Below, in pieces: positions 1 through 6,651 of a DNA stretch of 64,000 bases (position 1 is the first letter of the stretch; each line of letters starts with the position of its first letter). Made by a program: the position numbers and the translations under genes. The notes below the pieces were generated by a model that did no database searches, had not been told where the DNA came from, and was given only the letters and a program-made list of their open reading frames with translations. The DNA comes from Oleiagrimonas soli (lineage in GTDB: Bacteria; Pseudomonadota; Gammaproteobacteria; Xanthomonadales; Rhodanobacteraceae), in contig NZ_KN196470.1 of the NCBI RefSeq assembly GCF_000761445.1, forward strand, positions 1,984,861-2,048,860, given 5' to 3'.

Positions 1-159
1 GGTGCGGCGCGTGCCGGCAAGCCGGGCGGCGGTGGCGGCAACAACGCCGGTCGCCGCAAGGGCGGCAAACCGGGCGGCAAGCCCGGCGCGAAGCCGAGCG
101 GTGGACGCGGTGGCGGTCCGGGTCGCGGCGGCAACCGCAACGGCAACGGCAACCGCTGA
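1..159 (+). CDS. C-terminal tail of a Gly/Arg/Lys/Asn-rich protein (partial)
   Basis: Frame 1 is open from the window edge to a TGA at 157-159 and encodes about 52 residues that are almost wholly Gly, Arg, Lys, Asn and Pro, with repeated GKPGG-like blocks. Such basic low-complexity tails occur at the C-terminus of DEAD-box RNA helicases (RhlE/DeaD type) and other RNA-binding proteins of this bacterial group and are thought to give extra RNA affinity. The catalytic body lies outside the window, so the helicase identity is only a guess. The next gene starts 14 nt after the stop on the same strand, which suggests co-transcription. Confidence 0.6.
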   Translation, partial: GAARAGKPGGGGGNNAGRRKGGKPGGKPGAKPSGGRGGGPGRGGNRNGNGNR

Positions 160-173
160 GACGAAACGCGCCG

Positions 174-524
174 ATGACGATCCGCATCCTGCACAATCCG
201 CGCTGCTCCAAATCCCGCGCCACGCTGGCACTGCTGCGCGAACATGGCGTCGAACCGGATGTCTGCCTGTATCTGGACACTCCGCCCGACGCCGCCGAAC
301 TGGACCGCATCCTGCGCGCGCTGGATCTCCAGCCGCGCGAACTGATGCGCACCGGCGAGGCCGTGTATGCCGAACAACGTCTGGACGATCCTGCGCTGGA
401 CCGTGAGGCGCTCATCGCGGCCATGGTCGCGCATCCGATCCTGATCGAGCGTCCCATCGTGCTGAAGGGTTCGCGCGCGGCCGTGGGTCGACCGCCGGAA
501 AACGTGCTCTCGCTGCTGGACTAA
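174..524 (+). CDS. ArsC/YfgD-family glutaredoxin-type reductase
   Basis: A 116-residue thioredoxin-fold protein of the ArsC family, which reduces arsenate to arsenite using glutathione and glutaredoxin. The N-terminal loop HNPRCSKSR carries the catalytic Cys11. Arg59, Arg93 (in IERPIV) and Arg106 (in GRPPE) fall at the positions of the three substrate-binding arginines known from plasmid R773 ArsC (60, 94, 107). The length is typical of the short chromosomal YfgD-like branch, whose real substrate is less certain than that of plasmid ArsC. No arsR, arsB or acr3 gene is adjacent, so a dedicated arsenic operon is not supported. It converges on the omega-amidase gene, with 3 nt between the stops. 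Confidence 0.85.
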   Translation: MTIRILHNPRCSKSRATLALLREHGVEPDVCLYLDTPPDAAELDRILRALDLQPRELMRTGEAVYAEQRLDDPALDREALIAAMVAHPILIERPIVLKGSRAAVGRPPENVLSLLD

Positions 525-527
525 CGA

Positions 528-1355
528 CTAAGCCGTCGTCCCGTCGCCGACCGGATCGCCGAGACGGAACGTGTCGGCATCCATCCAGGCGGGAAAGCGC
601 TCGCGATGCGCCAGCAGCGGCGCCGGATGCAGCGATACCGTGACCACCTGTTCCTGCGCGCCGAGATCCACCATCGCTTCGCCGAGTGGATCGATCACCG
701 CGCTGTCGCCGGCATAGGCGATCCCGTTACCGTCCGTGCCGACACGGTTCACCCCGACGCAGTAGCCCAGATTCTCGATCGCCCGCGCCCGCAACAGCGT
801 GCGCCAGGCCGTGCGTCGCGGCGCCGGCCAGTTGGCCACATAGAGCGACAGATCGTAGTCCATGCCACCGGGAGCATCCTCGCGACGACGATTGCGCGAC
901 CACACCGGAAAACGCAGGTCGTAGCAGACCAGTGGCCGCACCCGCCAGCCGTGCAGTTCGACGGTCAACGGCGCGTCGCCCGCCGCGTAGTGGTGATGCT
1001 CCCCCGACATGCGGAACAGATGCCGCTTGTCGTATAGCTCGAACGAGCCGTCCGGACGCACCCACAGCAGGCGATTGACGCAACGATCGTCCTCGCGGCG
1101 GATCACCAGCGACCCGACCATACAGGCGTCGAACTCCGCGGCCCGCGCACGCATCCACTGCAGTCCCGGGCCATCCAGCGGTTCGGACTGGCTGTCGGTC
1201 TCGTTGGTGAAGCCGGTCAGGAACATTTCCGGCAGAACCACCAGATCGCCGACCTCGCCCTGCCGATACAGCAACTCGCTGTAGTAGTCGCGATTGGCGG
1301 CCGCATCGTGCCAACGCGTGTCGGCCTGCACGAGCGTGAGCCGCAACGAGCGCAT
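528..1355 (-). CDS. Nitrilase-superfamily omega-amidase (YafV-like)
   Basis: A 275-residue carbon-nitrogen hydrolase. The Glu-Lys-Cys triad is visible: Glu43 in LPEMFLTGF, Lys110 in YDKRHLF and Cys144 in LVCYDLRFP. The sequence resembles YafV/Nit2, which hydrolyse 2-oxoglutaramate and 2-oxosuccinamate to 2-oxo acids plus ammonia. The start is ATG at 1353-1355, two nt after the stop of the upstream aminotransferase gene; a longer open frame inside the aminotransferase has no homology and is ignored. The pairing supports a glutamine-transaminase/omega-amidase route in which the amidase removes the 2-oxoglutaramate made by transamination and pulls the reaction forward. Cytoplasmic. Confidence 0.9.
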   Translation of the reverse strand: MRSLRLTLVQADTRWHDAAANRDYYSELLYRQGEVGDLVVLPEMFLTGFTNETDSQSEPLDGPGLQWMRARAAEFDACMVGSLVIRREDDRCVNRLLWVRPDGSFELYDKRHLFRMSGEHHHYAAGDAPLTVELHGWRVRPLVCYDLRFPVWSRNRRREDAPGGMDYDLSLYVANWPAPRRTAWRTLLRARAIENLGYCVGVNRVGTDGNGIAYAGDSAVIDPLGEAMVDLGAQEQVVTVSLHPAPLLAHRERFPAWMDADTFRLGDPVGDGTTA

Positions 1356-1357
1356 GC

Positions 1358-2503
1358 TCACAGCGCGCACAACCGTTCGGCGCCGGCCTGCATGGTCGCG
1401 TCGTTCTTGGCGAAGCACAGGCGCAGCAGACGCGCGGTCGGCGGCGTCTCGTAGAACGGCGTCAACGGAATGCCGGCCACGCCGCCCTCGCGCACCAGCC
1501 ACTCGCTGAAATTGATGTCGTCGCTGTCGCTGATCTCGGAATAGTCCACCAGCTGGAAATAGCCGCCGGGCACGTCCGTCAGCTGCAGGCGTGAATCGGC
1601 CAGCAAGGTGCGGAAGCGGTCGCGCTTGGCCTGGTAGAACGCCGGCAGTTCCTCGGCGTGATCGGGCATGCGTTCGAGCACCTCGGCGAAGGCGAACTGG
1701 GCCGGACTGAAGGTGCAGAACGTGAGGTACTGATGCACCTTGCGGAACTCGGCCGACAGCGGCTTCGGCGCCACGCAGTAGCCGACCTTCCAGCCAGTGC
1801 AGTGCCAGGTCTTGCCGAACGAGCTGACCACGAAACTGCGTGCGGCCAGTTCGGGATAACGCAGCACGCTCTGATGCAGCGCGCCGTCGTAGACGATGTG
1901 CTCGTAGACCTCGTCGGACAGCACCACGATACCGGTATCGCGCACCACGTCGGCCAGCGCGTCGAGATCGTCCGCGCCGAAGATCGCGCCACTCGGATTG
2001 TGCGGCGTGTTGACGATGATCATGCGCGTCTTCGGCGTGATCGCGTCGCGCACGCGTTGCCAGTCCACCGAGAAATCCGGCAGCGTCAGCGGAATGTGCA
2101 CGGCGCGCGCATCCTGCAGGTTGATCGCCGGCTCGTAACAGTCGTAGGCCGGATCGAACACGATCACCTCATCGCCCGAGCGCACCGTCGCGGCGATGGC
2201 GGCGAAGATCGCCTCGGTCGCGCCGGAGGTCACGGTGATCTCGGTGTCGGCGCTGACGCGACGACCGTAGGAACGCTCGGTCTTGCGCGCGATCTGTTCG
2301 CGCAGCTTCGCCACGCCGATGCCCGGCGCGTACTGGTTGTGGCCTTCCTGCATGGCGCGCGTCACCGCCTCGCGCAGCGCTTCGGGCGGCTCGAAATCGG
2401 GAAAGCCCTGCCCCAGATTCACGGCCTTGTGCTCCAACGCCAACTGACTCATGACGCTGAAGATGGTGGTGCCGACCTTCGGCAGCCGGGTCTCGATATG
2501 CAT
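1358..2503 (-). CDS. PLP-dependent methionine/glutamine aminotransferase (YbdL/KAT type)
   Basis: A 381-residue fold-type I class I/II aminotransferase. Lys231 in SSFGKTWHCTGWKVGY is the expected Schiff-base lysine. The NTPHNPSGAIF segment and the SDEVYEHIVYDG segment carry the cofactor-binding Asn and Asp. The closest family match by motif is YbdL (methionine aminotransferase) and the related kynurenine/glutamine transaminase K enzymes, which prefer methionine, glutamine or aromatic donors. It is the first gene of a two-gene unit with the omega-amidase, which favours a role in transaminating glutamine to 2-oxo acids, for example in the last step of methionine salvage. Exact substrate preference cannot be read from sequence. 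Confidence 0.9.
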   Translation of the reverse strand: MHIETRLPKVGTTIFSVMSQLALEHKAVNLGQGFPDFEPPEALREAVTRAMQEGHNQYAPGIGVAKLREQIARKTERSYGRRVSADTEITVTSGATEAIFAAIAATVRSGDEVIVFDPAYDCYEPAINLQDARAVHIPLTLPDFSVDWQRVRDAITPKTRMIIVNTPHNPSGAIFGADDLDALADVVRDTGIVVLSDEVYEHIVYDGALHQSVLRYPELAARSFVVSSFGKTWHCTGWKVGYCVAPKPLSAEFRKVHQYLTFCTFSPAQFAFAEVLERMPDHAEELPAFYQAKRDRFRTLLADSRLQLTDVPGGYFQLVDYSEISDSDDINFSEWLVREGGVAGIPLTPFYETPPTARLLRLCFAKNDATMQAGAERLCAL

Positions 2504-2584
2504 GCGCTGAACGCCTCTGCGAAGGACCGAAATGCTGCCGATACTAGCATGCGGTCCGCACCGCCAAAGGCGTGTCGTCAGACC

Positions 2585-3544
2585 CTATCCGGCGCGCATC
2601 TTGCGGCAATCCATGTGATTGCGCTGGGCCGCCTGCGGCAAACGCTCGGCCAGGTAATCGACCAGCGCGCGCACGCCCGGCAGCAGACCGCGCCGACTGG
2701 AATATACGAAGTGCATGGTGCCGGGCACGGTGCCCATGCCGGGCAGCACCGCCTCCAGCTCGCCGCTGGCCATGGCCGGTGCGACGATCCACTCCGGCAG
2801 GATGGTCACACCCATGCCCGCACAGGCCGCCGCCAGCAGCACCGAAAATTCGCCAGTGACCAGACGCGCCTGCATCGGCACGTCGACGCTCGCGCCATGA
2901 CCATCGGTCAATGACCACACCTGCGGCGCATCGTGTTCATACGGCGACAGTGCAGGCAGCTTCGACAAGTCCATCGCCGCCTTCGGCCGTCCCAACCGAT
3001 CGAGCAGCGTCGGACTCGCCACGGCCAGCAGCCGCGATTCGCCAAAGCTTCGCATCACCAGCGTCGCATCGGCATCCAGCTTCGCGCGCACGCGCACCGC
3101 GATGTCGATGCCCTCGCCGATCAGGTCCACGCGGCGATCGGTCGAGATCAGACGAACCTGCACCTTCGGGTGCTGCTCCATGAATTCGGGCAACAACTGG
3201 GCCATCACCGTCTGCGACAGCGAAATCGGGCAGGTCACCCGCACCACGCCGCGAGGTTCGCTGCGCAGCTCGTCGATGGCGTCCTGCGCCGCCTGCGCCT
3301 CTTCCAGCACCGCCCGGCAATGCGCGTGGAAACGTTCGCCGACCTCGGTGACCACGAAACGACGCGTGGTTCTCTGCAGCAGGCGCACGCCGAGCCGCTC
3401 CTCCAGCTGCGATACCCGCTTGCTCAGACGCGACTTGGGAACGCCCAGAGCGCGCCCCGCCGCCGAAAAACCGCCGTGTTCGACCACGGCGGCAAAAAAA
3501 TACAGATCGTTGAGATCGTGCAGCGCACCGTCGCGGTTTTCCAC
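2585..3544 (-). CDS. LysR-family transcriptional regulator
   Basis: A 319-residue LysR-type regulator. The winged helix-turn-helix lies at about residues 15-75 (GFSAAGRALGVPKSRLSKRV) and is followed by a substrate-binding domain. The start is GTG at 3542-3544, chosen because AGAGGAGA lies 6-8 nt upstream. The gene diverges from azoR with 110 bp between the two starts, the usual arrangement for a LysR activator and its target. The subgroup resembles regulators of quinone/azo reductase and other detoxification genes. The inducer is unknown. Confidence 0.9.
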   Translation of the reverse strand: MENRDGALHDLNDLYFFAAVVEHGGFSAAGRALGVPKSRLSKRVSQLEERLGVRLLQRTTRRFVVTEVGERFHAHCRAVLEEAQAAQDAIDELRSEPRGVVRVTCPISLSQTVMAQLLPEFMEQHPKVQVRLISTDRRVDLIGEGIDIAVRVRAKLDADATLVMRSFGESRLLAVASPTLLDRLGRPKAAMDLSKLPALSPYEHDAPQVWSLTDGHGASVDVPMQARLVTGEFSVLLAAACAGMGVTILPEWIVAPAMASGELEAVLPGMGTVPGTMHFVYSSRRGLLPGVRALVDYLAERLPQAAQRNHMDCRKMRAG

Positions 3545-3560
3545 GACCGTTCTCCTCTAT

Positions 3561-3573
3561 GAACGATATGTTC
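3561..3573. promoter_or_regulatory. GAAC-N5-GTTC dyad between the LysR gene and azoR
   Basis: GAACGATATGTTC is an inverted repeat with perfect 4-bp arms in the divergent intergenic region, 16 bp upstream of the regulator start and about 80 bp upstream of azoR. Its position suits an operator for the LysR protein, but the arms are short and it is not a textbook T-N11-A box, so this is tentative. Confidence 0.35.
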
Positions 3574-3654
3574 GTTTATGCCCTCTTTTTAGAAGATTGT
3601 CCAGATACCAGAATAGTCCTCAGCTGGAAGTAGCCACTCACCACGGAGTCACCC

Positions 3655-4236
3655 ATGAATATTCTGCATCTGGACGCCAGCGCTCTCGGCGCACATTCGG
3701 TCAGCCGCGAACTGACCGCGAACATCGTTGCTCATCTGCGCCAGGCGCATCCCGACGCGAAGGTCGTCTACCGCGACCTGGTGGCGAATCCGATTCCGCA
3801 CTGGCAGCCCGTCGCCGACGTCAGCCGCGAACCGAGCTCGCTGGGCGAGGAAATTCTCGACGAATTCCTGGCCGCCGATATCGTCGTGATGGGCGCGCCG
3901 ATGTACAACTTCGGCATTTCTTCGCAGCTGAAAGCCTGGGTCGACCGCATCGCCGTGCCCGGCAAAGTGTTCCGCTACACCGAGAACGGCCCCGAGGGCC
4001 TGGCCGGCGACAAGCGCGTGATCATCGCGTCCTCGCGCGGCGGCATCTACAGCGAAGGCCCGGCCGCCGCCCTGGATTTCCAGGAGAACTACCTGCGCGG
4101 GTTCCTCGGCTTCATCGGCATCACCGACATCGACGTCGTTCGCGCCGAAGGCGTGGCCATGAGTCCGGAACACAAGCAGAACGCGCTGAAGAAGGCGCGC
4201 GACACGATCCACGGTCTGGCGCGCCGCACAGCCTGA
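3655..4236 (+). CDS. azoR: FMN-dependent NADH:quinone/azo reductase
   Basis: A 193-residue flavodoxin-fold protein that reduces azo bonds and quinones with two NADH per cycle and FMN as cofactor, acting as a cytoplasmic dimer. The N-terminal MNILHLDASALGAHSVSR phosphate-binding segment and the APMYNFGISSQLKAWVDR FMN-binding segment are characteristic of AzoR (formerly AcpD). The length is close to E. coli AzoR (about 200 residues). A GGAG lies upstream of the ATG. It is monocistronic, ends in a clear terminator, and is divergent from a LysR gene that probably controls it. Confidence 0.93.
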   Translation: MNILHLDASALGAHSVSRELTANIVAHLRQAHPDAKVVYRDLVANPIPHWQPVADVSREPSSLGEEILDEFLAADIVVMGAPMYNFGISSQLKAWVDRIAVPGKVFRYTENGPEGLAGDKRVIIASSRGGIYSEGPAAALDFQENYLRGFLGFIGITDIDVVRAEGVAMSPEHKQNALKKARDTIHGLARRTA

Positions 4237-4256
4237 TCCCGCCTCGTTGCATACCC

Positions 4257-4295
4257 GCGCTGCGATGGATTCCGGTCCGTCGCAGCGCTTTTTTT
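4257..4295 (+). terminator. Rho-independent terminator of azoR
   Basis: Arms GCGCTGCGA (4257-4265) and TCGCAGCGC (4280-4288) pair perfectly over 9 bp around a 14-nt loop, followed by seven T residues (4289-4295). It begins 20 nt after the azoR stop. Confidence 0.9.
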
Positions 4296-4573
4296 GTGCC
4301 CGCGATCCAGCGGTAGGTCGGACGATCCGCCGCTCTTTACCCCATCCCAGGCTCAGCGAATCAGCACACATGCAACACGGGTAGCTAGCGCGCGAATCCC
4401 CTTTGCGTTTCACCACATCGACGCGGTGGATGCCCCCGAGCCGTCACGCATGCTCAAGCGCCCGAGTATCAAAAGCTCTGGAAAACAGGCCATTTGTCCT
4501 TTTTATTCAATGACTCATATGAGTATTGGTGGCGAGCCACGGAACCTGCCCGGAGTCTCGCACAACTGCATTT
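4296..4573. other. Intergenic region before marR, no gene seen
   Basis: About 280 bp between the azoR terminator and the marR promoter. Short open frames here have no codon bias or recognisable motif. The right-hand part is clearly AT-richer than the surroundings and contains a 21-bp dyad (4508-4528, listed separately). Nothing else could be identified. Confidence 0.6.
4508..4528. promoter_or_regulatory. Palindromic operator-like site
   Basis: The core ACTCATATGAGT (4513-4524) is a perfect 12-bp palindrome, and the flanks CAATG and ATTG extend it to a 21-bp near-perfect dyad with one extra base. It overlaps a weak promoter-like pair (TTGTCC at 4494-4499, TATGAG at 4518-4523, 18-bp spacer). 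It could bind the downstream MarR protein or another dimeric repressor. Confidence 0.4.
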
Positions 4574-4612
4574 TGTCAACTTTATTGACAGTCACGAAAA
4601 TTGACGAATAAT
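4574..4612 (+). promoter_or_regulatory. marR promoter with overlapping operator
   Basis: TTGACA at 4585-4590 is a consensus -35. AATAAT at 4607-4612, 16 bp downstream, matches five of six -10 bases. The -35 is also the right arm of a perfect dyad TGTCAA-N5-TTGACA (4574-4590), a typical size for a MarR-dimer operator and well placed for autorepression. The expected transcription start falls at about 4619, the first base of the marR ATG. Confidence 0.65.
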
Positions 4613-4618
4613 GCAGGC

Positions 4619-5080
4619 ATGAATACGCCCACTTCCCGACAAGACGCCATCGTGCTGCCCGCGCTCCTGCGCCATGCCCGGACCACGTATGGCGTTGCCA
4701 TGCGTCGCGCCCTCGATGCCGCTGGCTACGACGATATTCCCGGCAACGGCCTGTACGTGATTGGCGGTCTTGCCATGAACGCGAATCCGCTCGCACTGAC
4801 GCAACTGGTGCGCGAACTGCGCGTCTCGCGCCAGGCCGCCAGTCAGTTGGTGGATACACTCGTCTCGCGCGGCTACCTGCAGCGCACGACCGATCCGGAC
4901 GACCGCCGCAAGCTCACTGTCACGCTGACCGAACGCGGCCAGGACGCCGCGCGCGTGCAGACTACCGCGCGCGAGAAGGTCGATGCGCGACTGCTGGAAA
5001 GCGTGGGCGCAGAAGCGATCCAGTCCACCCGGCGCACGCTCGTGGCGCTGATCGATCAACTGTGCGAACACGATGCCTGA
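4619..5080 (+). CDS. MarR-family transcriptional regulator
   Basis: A 153-residue MarR-type winged-helix repressor. The recognition helix region (RELRVSRQAASQLVDTLV) and the DDRRKLTVTLTERG wing are clear. ATG 4619 is chosen as start. A TTG at 4601 in frame is rejected because it lies inside the promoter. No Shine-Dalgarno precedes 4619 at a useful distance and the predicted transcript starts at or next to the ATG, so the mRNA may be leaderless. Two VOC-fold genes follow in the same direction, so MarR probably controls a small resistance or detoxification operon and itself. The ligand is unknown. Confidence 0.88.
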   Translation: MNTPTSRQDAIVLPALLRHARTTYGVAMRRALDAAGYDDIPGNGLYVIGGLAMNANPLALTQLVRELRVSRQAASQLVDTLVSRGYLQRTTDPDDRRKLTVTLTERGQDAARVQTTAREKVDARLLESVGAEAIQSTRRTLVALIDQLCEHDA

Positions 5081-5090
5081 GGAATCGCCG

Positions 5091-5474
5091 ATGCCCGCGA
5101 ACATGCAGACCGTCGAGATCAAGGCCTTCGTGCCGGCACGCGACCTCGAGCAATCGAAACGCTTTTACCGTGACCTCGGCTTCGAGATTCCGTGGTCGTC
5201 GGACGACCTCGCCTACCTGCACGCCGGCGACTGCAGCTTTCTGCTGCGCTCGCTGGACGACGAGGCGCACGCAGCTTCCTTCATGATGCACTTGCTGGTC
5301 GCCGACGTGGACGCCTGGTGGCGGCACGTCGAGGAGCAGGGTCTGCGCGAACGCTATGGCGTGCGCGCCGAGCCGCCGGCAGACCGACCCTGGCGCATCC
5401 GCGATTTTGTCCTCGCCGACCCTTCCGGCGTCACGTGGCGCATCGGCACCAACCTCGGAGGACCGCACGCATGA
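5091..5474 (+). CDS. VOC-superfamily (glyoxalase/bleomycin-resistance fold) protein 1
   Basis: A 127-residue protein with the beta-alpha-beta-beta-beta pattern of the vicinal oxygen chelate fold (VEIKAFVPARDLEQSKRFYRDLGFEI near the N-terminus; RDFVLADPSGVTWRIG at the C-terminus). ATG 5091 is preferred because GAGGA (5079-5083), overlapping the marR stop, sits 7 nt upstream; an ATG at 5073 lacks such a site. The family includes glyoxalase I, extradiol dioxygenases and drug-binding resistance proteins; the sequence does not say which. It is translated in tight coupling with marR and with the next VOC gene. Confidence 0.82.
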   Translation: MPANMQTVEIKAFVPARDLEQSKRFYRDLGFEIPWSSDDLAYLHAGDCSFLLRSLDDEAHAASFMMHLLVADVDAWWRHVEEQGLRERYGVRAEPPADRPWRIRDFVLADPSGVTWRIGTNLGGPHA

Positions 5475-5863
5475 GCGACGCCGTGCGCATGGAGTCGGCA
5501 TCGCCGATCTTCGCAGTCGCCGACCTGCAGCGGGCACTGGCCTTCTATCGTGACGCGCTGGACTTCGAGATCGCCTGGACCTGGGGCGAACCGCCACACC
5601 TGGCTGCCGTGTGCAGGGAGCGCGTCCAGATCACGCTGGCGCAGCGCGCCGAAGACGATATGCAGGGGTCTTCGCGCCTGTACTTGCGCGTCAACGGCGT
5701 CGATGCCTGTTATGCGCGACTGCAACGCCACGACGCACGCATCGCGGTGCCCATCGACGATCGCGTGTATGGGCTGCGGGATTTCCGGGTAGCGGACCCG
5801 GACGGCAACGAACTGGACATCGGCGAAGTCATCGCCGACCAGCGCAACGAAAAAAGCGCCTGA
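5471..5863 (+). CDS. VOC-superfamily protein 2
   Basis: A 130-residue VOC-fold protein whose ATG overlaps the stop of the preceding VOC gene (ATGA). It has the usual PIFAVADLQRALAFYRDAL opening and a VADPDGNELDIGE C-terminal strand, where a metal-ligand Glu is common in the family. The two VOC proteins are only distantly alike and could act as separate homodimers or pair with each other. It ends 8 nt before the 3' end of the convergent tRNA-Ser gene. Confidence 0.8.
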   Translation: MSDAVRMESASPIFAVADLQRALAFYRDALDFEIAWTWGEPPHLAAVCRERVQITLAQRAEDDMQGSSRLYLRVNGVDACYARLQRHDARIAVPIDDRVYGLRDFRVADPDGNELDIGEVIADQRNEKSA

Positions 5864-5871
5864 GCGAAGAA

Positions 5872-5961
5872 TGGCGGTGAGGGTGGGATTCGAACCCACG
5901 GTGGTATCGCTACCACGCCGGTTTTCAAGACCGGTGCCTTAAACCGCTCGGCCACCTCACC
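5872..5961 (-). tRNA. tRNA-Ser(UGA)
   Basis: The minus strand folds as a 90-nt class II tRNA. The acceptor stem is GGTGAGG/CCTCACC (complements of 5955-5961 and 5876-5882). The discriminator G and an encoded CCA end follow (complement of 5872-5875). The anticodon loop is CTTGAAA, giving anticodon UGA. The long variable arm GTGGTAGCGATACCAC and the T-arm GTGGGTTCGAATCCCAC are intact. It reads UCA and other UCN codons. It lies downstream of serS and a small membrane-protein gene on the same strand, and is directly preceded by an array of broken copies of its own 5' half. Confidence 0.97.
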
Positions 5962-6605
5962 GTTTACGTTGTTCCGGTCAGGCGCGCGTTGCGCGCCGCC
6001 ACGCCGGTTTGACTCCGGGCATCCTGCCCTGCGCCCTTCGGGCCATCGGCTACGCCGATGTTCGCTTCGGCATCCTGCCTCCGCGTCAAGACCGGTGCCT
6101 TAAACCGCTCGGCCACCTCACCGTTTACGTTGTTCCGGCCAGGCGCGCGTTGCGCGCCACCACGCCGGTTTGACTCCGGGCATCCTGCCCTGCGCCCTTC
6201 GGGCCATCGGCTACGCCGATGTTCGCTTCGGCATCCTGCCTCCGCGTCAAGACCGGTGCCTTAAACCGCTCGGCCACCTCACCGTTTACGTTGTTCCGGC
6301 CAGGCGCGCGTTGCGCGCCACCACGCCGGTTTGACTCCGGGCATCCTGCCCTGCGCCCTTCGGGCCATCGGCTACGCCGATGTTCGCTTCGGCATCCTGC
6401 CTCCGCGTCAAGACCGGTGCCTTAAACCGCTCGGCCACCTCACCGTTTACGTTGTTCCGGCCAGGCGCGCGTTGCGCGCCACCACGCCGGTTTGACTCCG
6501 GGCATCCTGCCCTGCGCCCTTCGGGCCATCGGCTACGCCGATGTTCGCTTCGGCATCCTGCCTCCGCGTCAAGACCGGTGCCTTACACCGCTCGGCCGTC
6601 TCGCC
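5925..6605 (-). repeat. Tandem 161-bp array carrying tRNA-Ser 5' halves
   Basis: A unit of exactly 161 bp is repeated from 5925, 6086, 6247 and 6408, with a partial fifth copy from 6569. Each unit begins, on the plus strand, with the complement of the first 37 nt of tRNA-Ser(UGA) (acceptor 5' strand, D-arm, anticodon stem and first half of the anticodon loop). In the copies at 6086, 6247 and 6408 this half is perfect; at 6569 it has several substitutions. Only the 5925 copy continues into a full tRNA gene. In the others the anticodon loop is interrupted by a ~75-bp hairpin-rich segment, after which AACCGGCGTGGT of the tRNA resumes and then ends. The units beginning at 6086, 6247 and 6408 appear identical; the 5925 unit differs at two spacer bases. 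No protein gene is supported in 5962-6651. Confidence 0.95.
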
Positions 6606-6651
6606 GTTGCATTGTCGATGCCCTCGAACCAGCGAGAGCGCGGCATGCCGC

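Noticed and set aside
4601-4618. TTG start for marR six codons upstream of the chosen ATG
   Set aside because: It would lie within the spacer between the -35 and -10 elements and has no ribosome site.
5710-5955. Short open frame antisense to the VOC gene and over the tRNA (MAERFKAPVLKTG...)
   Set aside because: This is the well-known false protein produced by translating a tRNA-Ser gene.
5962-6085. Self-splicing intron in the tRNA anticodon loop
   Set aside because: At about 75 bp it is far too short for a group I intron, the tRNA 3' half is missing in the interrupted copies, and the functional copy has no insert.
5962-6605. CRISPR array
   Set aside because: The repeats are 161 bp, directly abutting, without unique spacers, and contain tRNA sequence; no cas genes are near.
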